DNA of 64,000 nt from Tanypteryx hageni (lineage: Eukaryota > Arthropoda > Insecta > Odonata > Petaluridae), in assembly GCA_028673005.1 (NCBI GenBank), contig CM054118.1, forward strand, positions 64,537,401-64,601,400, given 5' to 3'. The notes beneath the pieces are model-generated. The model was not told the DNA's origin and did not search any database. It saw only the letters and a list, made by a program, of their open reading frames with translations. Below are positions 33,555 to 43,799 of this stretch, piece by piece (position 1 is the first letter of the stretch; each line of letters opens with the position of its first letter). The position numbers were made by a program, and so were the translations under genes.

Positions 33555-35190
33555 TCATCCATTGTTACTGATATGAGACCTTGAGCAAGATGTTACATAT
33601 TCCTGGTCTAGAATCTTTTCTCTCCTGTCTTTAAGATTTTTACAATGTTCAAAAATTGCGTCGAGATTCAATTCTGAATCACTTGAAGAGTGAAATTTTA
33701 TGCGCATTATCGTATCTAAATGAGCCTCTTTTAATCTGTTCCGTGATTTAGTTTTTATGTTATTCATTGGACTGAATCCTCGCTCACAGTCAGCGCTGGA
33801 AGCTTAAAATGTTGCACATATATCAACAAGCTGGGAAACAACACTATATTGTTTTCCGTTGTTTAGAGTATAATTCAATATTTCGTGGAAGTTGGTGATT
33901 GACTTGGCTTCATATTTTTCGGCAATTAGATATTTGAAGTGATTGTATTGGTTTACAATGAACTTATTTTCCTCCAGGGTATTGTTTGCAGATTATTTCA
34001 CTTGATTAAAGTCCAAAATACTCCTGCACTTGTCAACTAGCTTATTAACATTCTCAGTGCCATATTCATAACTCATTCTCTGAAGTGAAAAGGAACTAAA
34101 ATCGAAAGCTCCCCATTCATTTAGCTCATTCTCTGGAAATCTCATATTTAGGTTATCACACAAGATTGATATGAAACGAAAAAAAGAATCGCCTCTGAAT
34201 ATTCCATCACTGGTGGCTGATGAAATTAAGTTTTTAACATTGCTGCTCCAAGATACTGCTGTACCAAGATACTGTCCTCTTATTTTGCGGAACTTTCCCC
34301 TCGCTAGCTGTGTAGCTTCAATTGTCGTAAGGGAACTTTTCTGAAAGCATTTGCCCAACTCCGCTAATTCGCACAATACATCATTTAATTCATTCAGAGT
34401 TGTGCGATAATTGCTGTCAGAAAGCTTTTTCAAGCAATACTTATAAATCGGATCATTGTTTTCTAACACTTCTCGATCGAAGTAACTCATTAATGCATCG
34501 TAATTTCGTATTAATGCACTTACAGCAAAATATTTAGAAAGCCACTTTACTTCATTTGGAGGCTTAAATGAAAGTTTCATTTTCAGTGACATTTGCCATC
34601 TTCTCAAATTCACCTCTTCGGACTGAAGATCTACAAAAGATGGTATAAATGGTTCTCAAGAGTGTCTCGATCTCCTTCATCATTGGCACATCTATCCAGG
34701 CATCGACCAACCCCAGATCTTCTTGATGAGCCGCACGTTGTTATTCTTTTAGATGAAGAATGCACTTTTTAAGCAGTGTGGCAACACCATTGTTCTTTCC
34801 TAGCATGTCCGAGGCACCATATGAAGTAAACATCATTTTCATCAAATACAAATTATTCTGACTGTAGAACTCTTTAACTACATCAACAATAGCTTGCGCA
34901 TTACAAGCACTTAATTTTATTAATCCCCCAAACAATGTTTTATGCACATTAGATGTTGCATTTCTGAATTTAAAGTACATTATCAGCATCTTATTCACTG
35001 AGATATCAGTACTTTTTGTCAATAATTAATGTGTGATATTGAGACTTTCGGATCTCCGCCATCATTTCTTTGTGAACAACTCAATTTATCGATTCTAAAA
35101 AGTCGAATGCGTAGTTTTTACTTCGTCGGCATGCTGGAATATTCAAATTCTTAGCCATGTGTTCATTAATGTTTCGCACCGAATTCATAG
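33555..35190 (-). pseudogene. hAT-superfamily transposase pseudogene (KIAA1586-like)
   Basis: The minus strand encodes, in order: a central RNase H-like part (AEIRKSQ, STDISVNKMLIMYF, KTLFGGLIKLSACNAQAIVD, MFTSYGASDMLGKNNGV, AHQEDLGLVDAW, IETLLRTIYTIF), an EVKWLSKYFAVSALIRNY segment, and the C-terminal dimerisation motif ADCERGFSPMNNIKTKSRNR then HLDTIMRI. This order is typical of hAT-type proteins related to domesticated KIAA1586/ZBED-like genes. Breaks: in-frame stops at about 34740, at 33993-33995 and just before the ERGFS motif, and frame changes near 35020 and 34570. The MFTSDGAS aspartate of relatives is Tyr here (SYGAS). The N-terminal zinc finger is absent; a G-run (35207-35217) marks the upstream edge. 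A dead transposon copy. Confidence 0.8.
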
Positions 35191-35281
35191 ATCTGGATGC
35201 TCTTGCTGGGGGGGGGGGATACAATTAGCAGAGTGGGGACCTTACATCCTGCCGACTTCCTCGGTAGGCCGATTTAGGGCT

Positions 35282-35832
35282 GCATACCAACTCAGTCCCG
35301 GGATGTTTTTATTCGAAAAGGTCGCATTCTAGCTTAGTCCCGCGGTTGTTAGAGGCCCATACTAACTCGCTCCCGCGATTGTTAGAGGCCCATACTAACT
35401 CAGTCCACCGCACACAAACAACAAAGTGTGCAGTGTGATGCATTAGGAGCAAGAAGGTAAAGAGAAGACAATATATGTTGGATAAGGAAGAATTTGTTAG
35501 AAAAAAATTATTGAACACACCACTGACACTATAACTCAGTACGAATACATAAAATCCGTTTCCTTCAAATTTTTTCCAGTCCGTTGATTATGATTATTTT
35601 TGCATGATGAAATGTTAGAAGGTAAAATATGACGTATGACATTTAACTGTCATTATGACTTACCACGATAAACGAAATTTTTAATCATACTTTTAGCACA
35701 GAGAGTCCTAAGTCTGTGAAAAATGGGAAGGAAAATTTTGTTTAGTGGTGGGACTTAGTACGTCCTTCCGAAAACGCTGGGACTGAGTTAGCATGTTTTT
35801 TTGACCACCGGACTGAGTTAGTGTGTTCCGGA
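35282..35832. mobile_element. Element with repeated inverted ACTCAGTCC ends
   Basis: Left side: AACTCAGTCCCGGGATG, CTTAGTCCCGCGG, then CCCATACTAACTCGCTCCCG and CCCATACTAACTCAGTCC (31-bp tandem duplication at 35336-35405). Right side carries the same motifs inverted: GGTGGGACTTAGTACG, CGCTGGGACTGAGTTAGCATG, CCGGACTGAGTTAGTGTG. Three motif copies on each side face each other across about 340 bp. This suggests a non-autonomous DNA element with arrayed subterminal binding sites. No coding region or clear target duplication. Confidence 0.6.
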
Positions 35833-35839
35833 TTTATGA

Positions 35840-36335
35840 CGCCCCCAATACGTCTTGTACAGACAGTAGGATAATGCGATCTCTTATCGGAAGATTTAGG
35901 AGGTTTAATCTGCCTGAAGAATTTTGTGCTCTGGTATTTCAACTTTTCCTTTTGCTTGAACGGATTGCTTCTAACAGACAAATAGTACAACTCGTATTCC
36001 AACAATAGAAACATACAAAACCTTGACGATGAGGCGCCCCTGGCAAGTTAGGACCCGGGTGCGTCACAGCCCAAATAGACGCAGCTCTGTTCGGATGCAA
36101 AATACACACAGATACAGGCCTGCGCTCTCGAAAAATTGAGTGCGCGGAACTTCAAAAACTATTGCGCGGCCGCGCAGGCTCGCAGCTTAGAGGGAACCCT
36201 GATCATAATATAGTATATTAATTAATTCACATTAAAAGCATTAAATCAACGTACTACTTGCCGTTATAGTTTTCAGTGTTAAGAGCCGGAAATAATCCCC
36301 CCGTTTGAACACCTTTTATATTAACTTATCGCAGT
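35840..36335. other. No recognised feature
   Basis: A GC-richer part at 36030-36195 (GGCGCCCCTGGCAAG, TGCGCGGCCGCGCAGGC) resembles the edge of a small DNA element but has no inverted partner. No gene. Confidence 0.4.
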
Positions 36336-36425
36336 ATATGTCCTGTACTATAACGGCTCGAGTTCGATTCCAGGACCGTTTCTTTCCAATAGTTCAATAA
36401 TATGGGAATGGGTGCAGCGTATTTT
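36336..36425 (+). repeat. B-box-like repeat fragment
   Basis: GGCTCGAGTTCGATTCCAGG, then CAATAATATGGGAATGGG. The GTTCGATTCCAGGA core is shared with the Helitron A blocks (24832, 40040), suggesting a short relic of that family. Confidence 0.45.
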
Positions 36426-36450
36426 CGATTTTCATCGTAACATTACTTTT

Positions 36451-37149
36451 AAAAATCTGATGTGGCCACCACACGACTTTCTCCATATCTGTAATATTTC
36501 TAAAAATTCCAAATTGGTTACATAATAATAAATATTTTAAGAAACTGCGAGAAAATTTCAGACTTTACAAAGAGCAGAAATAAACTCAAATCGGCCTTCT
36601 AATATTGGATATAGCCACAAAGCTCCAACGATTAAGAAAAGAAAAAGGAGCGTTACTAAGACGTCACTAAGCGTCAATTATTAACAACAGTCGGTAGGTG
36701 GCGTGATGGTGGCAGCTAAAAATATACGATATCTCTTAAACAATGCATTATATGGGAAAATATTTCGAACAAAGGTTGTAGAAAATTAAATTTCATACAA
36801 CTTTTATCCTAATACATTTTTACATTTGTCAAATATTAAAGCAAATATTTCAAAATAACGGATAAGTGTCATGAGTAAACACCCACTTTCTGGCGACCGA
36901 TTTTTACCAAAAACTAATCAGTTCTTCCGACTTTTATAAAAACGTTAAATATAAAATTTCGCGTTGACCTGATTAATAGTTTTTGAGTTAGAACACCCAC
37001 AAAAAGCTATCACACAGAAATCATCGAGAAAATGGTCAAAATGTGTTCAGGGGACCTCAAAACGTGTATTTCCGTTGAAATCTCGAAGACGATTTTTTTC
37101 ATGAATACAATACTTTCCCCTATACTACGTATATGGAGAAAGTAAAAAT
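36451..37149 (-). mobile_element. Helentron-like element R1, copy 8, full length
   Basis: AAAAATCTGATGTGGCCACC at one end, CCCCTATACTACGTATATGG then AGAAAGTAAAAA at the other. Collinear with copies 1 and 7. Frames inside it (for example minus 37312-37010, partly) are spurious. Confidence 0.75.
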
Positions 37150-37444
37150 CGTACGCCCTTGAGAATTTAACCGAAGAACGCCTAAAAGAATGAAACTTCA
37201 TTTTCTTACCATCGTTTTTCAAACGCCTCGATTTGATACTCGAATTAGGTTTGAACAGGAAAATTTTATTGTTTTTTATTTGAAAAACTTTCATCGTCAA
37301 GGGAAATCCCATTGCCGCTGATTTAGCGAAATTGAGGACAGTTCATTGCGTCATAAGGAAAATACATACATATGTATTATTTATATAAAAGTTCTTTATG
37401 AAAAGTAATTTTTATATTGTCACTTTTTTTTGATTAGAAACAAG
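37150..37444. other. No recognised feature
   Basis: AT-rich spacer. A minus frame extends from it into the R1 copy but shows no domain. Confidence 0.4.
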
Positions 37445-37760
37445 TGTTTGCGACACAAATTTGAATTCAACCTTCGAAAAAAATATGCTTCACAATCTCC
37501 GCTATAAAAATAATAAACAATTAGCTAATGAATTGGAATTTCATGAAGCCCTTCACTGATTTCCAGGTTTTTATTGCGAAGGGTAGGAATGAAACGCTAA
37601 TAAAACTACAAAAAAAAAGTTTTGGAAATTCGGATATTTTCCGTCGGTTGTACCCAATGACATATCATCATGCCAAATTTCTGATCTGTAGCAAATCTAG
37701 AAGTACTTTAGGTTTTATGTAATTTTCTCGTATACGTAAGAAGCAGTTACATATAATATA
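37445..37760 (+). repeat. Dispersed repeat R2, copy 2
   Basis: Near-identical to 28951-29262 (CTTCACAATCTCCGCTATAA, CATGAAGCCCTTCACTGATT, TCTAGAAGTACTTTAGG). As with copy 1, an R1 element lies close by (about 300 bp). Confidence 0.75.
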
Positions 37761-38160
37761 TATTAAACGACCCGAGAGGCAAAAGAGGTGCGAGACATGT
37801 CGTATATATAGCGGTTACCGATTCCCAGTTCTTTCGTCTCGTAGGACGTCTGCACGTCTAGATAAAAATCTTTAGAAGGGAACTTTATAGAGTTCTCTAC
37901 GAAGCTCCACTAAGATTTTGGCTAATAAGTTTGCTTAAGCAATTTTAGTATCGCTGTGCCGCACTATTCTTTATCTGAAAATTTTCTCCTATTTCTCAGC
38001 AGCTTCCGTATTGCCACGCATGCGTGCGTGAAAGAAAATTTCGTGTTTTTCTCTCCGATCTGTAAGTCAATGCCCCTCTCCTTCACGGTGGGCCAGGATG
38101 CGTTGCAAATCTTGCAGCCACACAGGCCACTGGCGACGCATTTAAGAAACGAGTTTATTC

Positions 38161-38359
38161 CAGAGGCGGATCCAGAAACAAGGGAAGGGGGGAGGAGGCG
38201 ATCCTCCTCCCCTTGAATCCGCCTCTGCCGACGACCCTATATTTTGAAAATCCCTACCACGATCAGAATATTTCTTTCCTTGCAGACCTAATCTGCGACG
38301 TAGGATCAAGGATTTTTGCGCGGAATGAATTTAAGAATCCCCTTGGATCCGCCGCTGCT
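38161..38359. mobile_element. hAT-like MITE, CAG(A/G)GGCGGATCC family, copy 1
   Basis: Begins CAGAGGCGGATCCAGAAAC and ends CCTTGGATCCGCCGCTG; reverse-complemented, the end starts CAGCGGCGGATCCAAGG. It shares AATCCGCCTCTGCCGACGAC and TTGCGCGGAATGAATTTAAG with 43573-43793. CAGNGGCGGATCC is a common hAT MITE terminus. No clean 8-bp duplication seen. Confidence 0.7.
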
Positions 38360-38748
38360 GGTTTGTTATTCCCCTAGAATTTTCTAACTTTCTCATAGTT
38401 CGTCAGTCTAAGTGCGGTTAAAATTTATTCCTACGTAGCCCAAAATTGTGTTTTATTCTACTGGTAATCGTTTTACATCTAAAACAACCGCTTCAAGTCT
38501 TACATAACATTCCCATGACGGTTAATTAAAATTACGTCGGCGGAAATCTTATTAAATTTTGACTTGATCTTCAAAATTATGGACCAAGAGATTAGTGATG
38601 AGTGCGAGACAGCCAACATTTTAAAATTACGTTCTTTGAGTTGCGTAATTGCTCCTCAAAAATGACGGGTATGCGTGGAAAGAGTATTAAATAAATACGG
38701 TATCTTCCATAAGAATTTGAGCTAACACTGGCTGGTAAGAATGTAATT
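38360..38748. other. No recognised feature
   Basis: AT-rich spacer between a MITE and the foldback. Confidence 0.45.
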
Positions 38749-38830
38749 GAGGAAAAATCTCCGATGCCAGTCAATAATAGTAAAACTAAATACCCCGGAT
38801 AAAAATAAGAAAGGCCGGATAAAAATGGCG

Positions 38831-38868
38831 ATACGTATTTCGGTTACCAAGTAACCATCATCGTGGCC
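38831..38868 (-). ncRNA. Hammerhead-like motif (f, left arm)
   Basis: Minus strand: ACGATGA in place of CTGATGA, spare T, perfect helix GGTTAC/GTAACC with TTG loop, GAAA, 8-bp palindrome ATACGTAT, then C. The first two core positions are changed, so activity is doubtful, but the fold is intact. Mirror of the right-arm motif. Confidence 0.5.
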
Positions 38869-38887
38869 AAAGACGCTCAAGTCTTTG

Positions 38888-38926
38888 GTCACGATGATGG
38901 TTACTTGGTAACCGAAATACGTATCG
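38888..38926 (+). ncRNA. Hammerhead-like motif (f, right arm)
   Basis: ACGATGA 38891-38897, T, GGTTAC 38899-38904, TTG, GTAACC 38908-38913, GAAA 38914-38917, ATACGTAT 38917-38924, C 38925. Same sequence as the left-arm motif on the opposite strand. A transcript crossing both arms would fold on itself. Confidence 0.5.
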
Positions 38927-39119
38927 CCATTTTTATCCGGCCTTTCTAATTTTTATCCGGGGTATTGCCATTTTTATCCTGTTTTTTATCCAGCCTTTCT
39001 TATTTTTATCCGGGCTATTGCCATTTTTATCCTGTTTTTTATCCGGCCTTTCTTATTTTTATCCGGGGTATTCAGTTTTACTATTATTGACTGGCATCGG
39101 AGATTTTTCCTCAACTACG

Positions 39120-39845
39120 GTATCTTCAATTTATATGAAGCTCTCGCCAAATACTTATCGTATCCCTTTGTATGTTTAAAGGGGTCATTGTCTATAATTA
39201 GGGACATGTGTTCGATTTCAGGAGTTTTCTTTCTATAATCGATAACATCTGAAAGAGTGAAGGATATTTATTTTTAAATTTGTTAGAACCGAAATTCGAA
39301 TTCAGGTCTTCAACATTTTGCCGTAAAAAGGACGAATTTTATGTTATAACAAATGTTCTTTTAAGATCAAGAGCGAAATTCAACTGAAAGAGCTAAATAT
39401 AGAAGAAAATGTTAACTGCATAGATTGTATTGAATGAAACAGGTGATGAAGCACGAAAATTTTGTATCTCGGATTACCGTATCATTATGTATTTTTTAAC
39501 ACATAACTCCGGAAGTGGCGTAGATGTCTTGAAGAAGCCTCTATAGCTCAAATCACAGCTCAGCTACAAAAAACCTTTGCTTTTATTTGTGAATTTAGCA
39601 AGTCAACAAATGTATTGTAGTAATGGGAGAGATTTAGTGTAGAAATGAATGAAGATTTTTGTCAGAATTTAGACGAAACATACCATAGAATATGGCGTTA
39701 CTGGATATCGAAAATTACGCAAGGATTAAATTTTCCGTCTCCAGAACAAGATATGAATGATTAACATCAGTCTAATTCAAATGAAGAGGCAAACGAATTG
39801 ATACTAAAATATGAAATTGAAATCATTAACAAATATGAGCTTTCA
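39120..39845. other. No recognised feature
   Basis: AT-rich. Nothing supported beyond short frames. Confidence 0.5.
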
Positions 39846-39849
39846 ATTT

Positions 39850-40310
39850 TTAGGCTGGTTTCCAAAGGAAACATAGCCTTATGAAATGGTCCTGCCTATG
39901 TGTATGTGTGTGTGTGTTTGTGTGTGTGTCCCCTACTAACAACTTTTGCACCAATGGACCGATTTTCATGAAACTTTGTATGAGGCTCGTGCTGCCAGGG
40001 CCCACCCCCGGGCTATATTTTATTTGGCGAAGATTCAAGTTCCGGGTTCGATTCCAGGAACGCATTTCCCCTCTTTGTTCAAATCCATCGTGCAGAGATG
40101 TTTTCTTTAATATATTAAAATATCTTTTAATTGTTATATCGGAGCGAGGTTTGTACTGTTTTAAGTGGAAAATAATGTAGATTTTAATTCTTGTCACTAA
40201 ATTTTTATCATTGATCGTATTTTCTTGAATTTCTACTAAAACATAGCAGTTTTGCGTTTTAAATCGCATTTTATCGGATTGTTGCCATGGAGACGATTAT
40301 TACCGAACTA
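39850..40310 (-). mobile_element. Helitron 3' block A with terminal hairpin, copy 2
   Basis: Element 3' end on the minus strand: hairpin of GGCTGGTTTCC with GGAAACATAGCC (39853-39878), then CTAA (complement of TTAG at 39850-39853). Landmarks shared with 24684-25137: GACCGATTTTCATGAAA-like, GGTTCGATTCCAGGAAC (40041), ATCCATCGTGCA, TATCGGAGCGAGGTTTGTAC. A GTGTGTGTGTTTGTGTG microsatellite replaces the CTGTCTG stretch. No block B follows. Confidence 0.6.
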
Positions 40311-40416
40311 GGCTTAAGCATAGACGAGTGAACAAATAGGTTATTATGCGTTCTTTGCACGAAGTGTACGCATACAGGGGAGGTCGTTTCCGTCCATCCG
40401 TCCGTCCGCATATTAA

Positions 40417-40866
40417 AACTCGTGAACCGCTGGACATATTTTGATGAAATTTGGTATTAGTAAGTTTGATTATAATTGGTCGGCCTATTCCAATTTTGGT
40501 AAAAATCAAAGAACAATTACGTCTCCTTTACATGAAGACCTACTATGCTCCTTGGTTGCAACTCGGGAACCGCTGGACGTATTTTGATTTAATTTGGTAT
40601 TGGAGAGTTTTGCTAAAATTAATTGACCGATTGCAATTTTGGTTGAAATCGGACAACAATGACGACCACTTTACATGAAGACCTACATGTAATTTACAAT
40701 GTTCCTGTTTCAACTCGGAAACCGCTCTACGTGTTTTAATAAAATTTCGTATTGGGAAGTTTTACTAAAATTAATTGACCGATTGCAATTTTGGTTAAAA
40801 TCGGAAAACAATGGCGACCACTTTACATGAAGACCTACATGTATTTTACAACGTACCTTGCTTGCT
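40417..40866 (+). repeat. Tandem array, 3 units of about 150 bp
   Basis: Units start at AACTCG(T/G)GAACCGCTGGAC (40417, 40560) and AACTCGGAAACCGCTCTACG (40712). All contain TTTGGTATT-like, CCAATTTTGGT/GCAATTTTGGT and TTTACATGAAGACCTAC. Units 2 and 3 are the most alike. It begins just after CATCCGTCCGTCCG, the start motif of the CTGTCCGTCC repeats. Non-coding. Confidence 0.8.
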
Positions 40867-40869
40867 TCT

Positions 40870-41824
40870 CGTTAAATTCTCTTCTGAACGGAAAATATTG
40901 AGAACATTGTGAAATCTCAAAAAACGCATTTGGAAACTCCGACACGGAGTACACATTTCCAATCTTGTTTTCTTTTCCGCTCGACTACTCTTCAACAATG
41001 GACAGTGGATCCAGACATATTAGCGTATTTACAGTAACATTTATTAAATGCGTTTATTAAAAAAATACATGCAAAATATAATGTCAGAAAGAGTTTGACA
41101 TTGTTTTTAGTATTTTAACCCTCATAACGCCCTATTAATTTGTTTTTCAATTTTCTTTATCATTGTAAACTATGAAATACAAGTGGTATTTATGGTATGA
41201 GAATTTCTTGGAATGACTAACACATGCTGAAACATTTCCTGTCAATATAAGTAATCAATTCGGGACGTCGACTTTGAGAAACCAGCCTGCATTAGTCCTG
41301 GTTTGGACTTCTTGTTATTTAGATGAATCATAAGAATTAGGCAAACTTCATTTCGTTAGCACTATAGTTTGTTTTATTAGTGGAGCAGGAAGAATTTTTT
41401 ATCATTTACTACAACATTTTCCTGTTAAAAGAAGGAAAAACTATGCATTGTGCCTTGGAGCTTCCATTGCCAATTTTAGAAATATCAACATGATATATTA
41501 AAGTTCCATCAGTAGAGTCGCAGAAACTTGTAGATGCTGTGTTGATATTTGTTGGTGAGGCCATAGTGATTTCAAATCACATATTGAGATGCATAGACAT
41601 ATTGTTAAAAGACAACGCAAAACTCCAAGCCTTCAGAGAAAGTTATGTTATTGGGTGTAGATGTCCGACAAACTCTCCCCGTTTTTCCTAGGGCATCAAA
41701 ACAAAAATAGTTGAAGCCTCTATTATGAAGAAACTTTGAAATATTAAAATTATCAAGGAAAGGTAAGATGATTTCAACGGCTGAGTTCTAAAAATTGGAG
41801 CTGGGAAATTTTCAAATTCGTATG
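40870..41824. other. No gene recognised
   Basis: TTTAACCCTCATAACGCCC at 41113-41131 looks like one piggyBac-type end (TTTAA then CCCT) but has no partner. The rest is AT-rich without domains. Confidence 0.4.
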
Positions 41825-41832
41825 TATTAAAG

Positions 41833-42155
41833 CAGGGGTCGGCAACATACGGCCCCCGGGAGCGCTTCATGCGGCCCGTGAAGATATGAGGAAATAGTGG
41901 TCGGTAAAATTTAAAATCGAAAATTTTGTATTTTTCAATGAAATTATAGTATCAAAACGGTCTCTGGTGTAGTTTTAACGCTAGTAAATCATTTGAACGT
42001 GCTTTTCAATAATACGAGACCACAGAATCTCTAGGTGACGTCTGATATCAACGGTCATCCGGCACGCCGAAGCTCTTGTGACTTCCAATGCGGTCCTCCG
42101 AAGCATTCACAACTACGTATGTGGCCCGCCATGCATAAAAGTTTGCCGATCCCTG
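41833..42155. mobile_element. hAT MITE with 8-bp target duplication
   Basis: Left end CAGGGGTCGGCAACATACGG, right end GTTTGCCGATCCCTG; reverse-complemented CAGGGATCGGCAAAC. Flanks TATTAAAG (41825-41832) and CATTAAAG (42156-42163) form the 8-bp duplication expected of hAT, with one mismatch. GCGGCCCG and GTGGCCCGCC inside are typical of this MITE type. 323 bp; the 74-residue frame in it is spurious. Confidence 0.85.
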
Positions 42156-42164
42156 CATTAAAGA

Positions 42165-42454
42165 ATGGTGCAATCAAAATTCCTGAGTCTCTGATAGAAA
42201 ACTGTTGTATAATGAAAACTATTTATGGAAGTTTTATTTGTACCAGAAATGGAAAATAAATGTTAAAAAATGTTATAATTATAACTAAAGTTGCTGATTC
42301 GATGACCCTTAAAGCTTTGGGCATTTTCCTGTTTCATTTTTTAATGTACGGACACTTTCTGGTATGCCCCCCACATCGTCTATGTATCGCCAGTTATAAC
42401 TTAAATTATACTGAATGAAAGTTAAAACTCCAGCCAAAAACAAGTGGTATTAGC
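42165..42454. other. No recognised feature
   Basis: AT-rich spacer. Confidence 0.45.
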
Positions 42455-42492
42455 CCGATGCATTTCGCCCACTAAGTGGGCATTTTCAAGGG
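42455..42492 (-). ncRNA. Hammerhead-like motif (e), core decayed
   Basis: Minus strand: CTTGAAAAT replaces the CTGATGAT core, followed by perfect helix GCCCAC/GTGGGC with TTA loop, GAAA, palindrome ATGCAT, then C. Flanks resemble motif d: GTGGTATTAGCCC versus GGGCTACAAAACCC on the plus strand, so both come from one element family. The core changes should abolish cleavage. Confidence 0.45.
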
Positions 42493-43570
42493 CGACGTTC
42501 CTCCGACAGCGACCAAAGTTTCAGTTTACGCCAAAAAGTTTTTTGAGCCATCTTTGAATAACACTGGATTGTATAACGGAACGAAGGTAATGAAAACATA
42601 CTTATATTAAAAAAATACTAATTGGAAGCAGAGAAGCGAAAAGTTTTTATACTTGGCACCAAGTGAGACAAATATCCCTTTTGCGCTAATGATACGACAA
42701 TTTTCAATTATACTGCTTTTGTAATAACAGTTAATAAATCAGAAGAAGATGTTTATCTCATACAAGGTTGTAAATAGCGCAAACTAAAACTAAATCACAA
42801 AATAATTTAAAGATATTTCTCTTGGAAGATGAAAACAATGAAAATTGTTGAAAAATGAAAAAACGAAATTCACACGAAATGTTCAAGAATATGAAGCGCT
42901 TGAAGATGTAAGTACTTTGTAAGGCGTGCCCAATAGCCGCAACAAAGTTATTGAAACCACATGCGCTTACGGCTACAATGCAGCAATCAACCTTCAGCAG
43001 TGATATGCCGAAAGAAGATTCTAAACCTGATGATGTTGAAACAGGCGAAACCGGTCGCATTAAATTTGTCTAGTGGAAATTTACAAAATTCTTTTCATTT
43101 ACATTATGGAATCTTTCCATAAAGTCGAGCCTTCCCAAGTGGACTTGGTTAAGATTCTAAAATATTTAGAATCTACTTCCTATGTCTTCAGCCATAAGAC
43201 GGACTCGACGATGTAGTGTTCTTCACTATTTTTCAAGCCGGAGCCACTTTTGCAAAGAAAAATTTCAATGCGATAGCCACATCAACTACTAAATTATCAC
43301 TAACCATTTTACAGTCGGAAATAGGGAAGGCCATCTGAAATCGATCCTCGGTCGAGGCTAAACGTTTCTCGTCTTCTCCTTATTGGAATATATGCGTATT
43401 TATTTTGCCACAATTAGCACGGTTCGTCTCGTTGTGATCGATTTGAAATTTCACTTTGAGATATGTCGGAAATGGAATTCTTAATGTTGCAATGATCTTA
43501 CAAAGAGGGATATTTGAGAACAGGGCTAATAAGAGTATCGAGAGCCGTGGAATGGAGAACTATACCGTTT
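42493..43570. other. No gene recognised
   Basis: AT-rich except for the ribozyme-like motif at 43024. The 100-residue minus frame (43060-42758) overlaps that motif and has no domain. Confidence 0.4.
43024..43060 (+). ncRNA. Hammerhead-like motif (c)
   Basis: Intact CTGATGA (43027-43033), T, helix II decayed (GTT/AAC plus unpaired GGC), GAAA (43047-43050), palindrome ACCGGT (43050-43055) and C. Sequence after it (GCATTAAATTT, TAGTGGAA) resembles 6965-6990 (GTGTTATATTAAA, CCGTGGAA) and 57290-57315, so motifs a, b and c share one element type. Confidence 0.5.
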
Positions 43571-43572
43571 CC

Positions 43573-43793
43573 AGGGGCGGATCCAGAAACTTCCCAAGGG
43601 GGGGCGATCGCCCCAATTGCCCCTCCCCCCTCTTGATTCCGCCTCTGCCGACGACCATACATTTTCTTTTCCTTGTCATACAGACTTAATCTTCGGTGTA
43701 GAAACAAGGAATGTTGCGCGGAATGAATTTAAGAATATACCCAGTGGAGGGCAATGGGGAGGGCGGCGATCGCCCCTTGGATCCGCCACTGCT
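43573..43793. mobile_element. hAT-like MITE, CAG(A/G)GGCGGATCC family, copy 2
   Basis: Begins CAGGGGCGGATCCAGAAAC and ends CCTTGGATCCGCCACTG. Shares CCGCCTCTGCCGACGACC and GCGCGGAATGAATTTAAGAA with copy 1 at 38161. Contains GGCGATCGCCCC palindromes near both ends. Non-coding. Confidence 0.75.
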
Positions 43794-43799
43794 AAATAT

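Larger units (their letters stand above)
38749..39115. mobile_element. Long foldback carrying two hammerhead-like motifs
   Basis: The left arm 38749-38873 (starting TTGAGGAAAAATCTCCGATG) is the near-exact reverse complement of the right arm, which starts GTCTTTGG at 38881 and ends CGGAGATTTTTCCTCAA. Only 7 bp separate the arms. The right arm is longer because a unit of about 53 bp (GCCATTTTTATCCTGTTTTT, CCTTTCTTATTTTTATCC, GGGGTAT) occurs twice more in tandem. Each arm holds a hammerhead-like motif near the centre. Penelope-like elements have LTR-like repeats that may be inverted and carry hammerheads, which this resembles, but no reverse transcriptase is present. Confidence 0.7.

Noticed and set aside
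40870..41131. Second piggyBac-type end at TTTAACCCTCATAACG
   Set aside because: No inverted partner next to a TTAA was found within several kilobases; a single short match is not enough.
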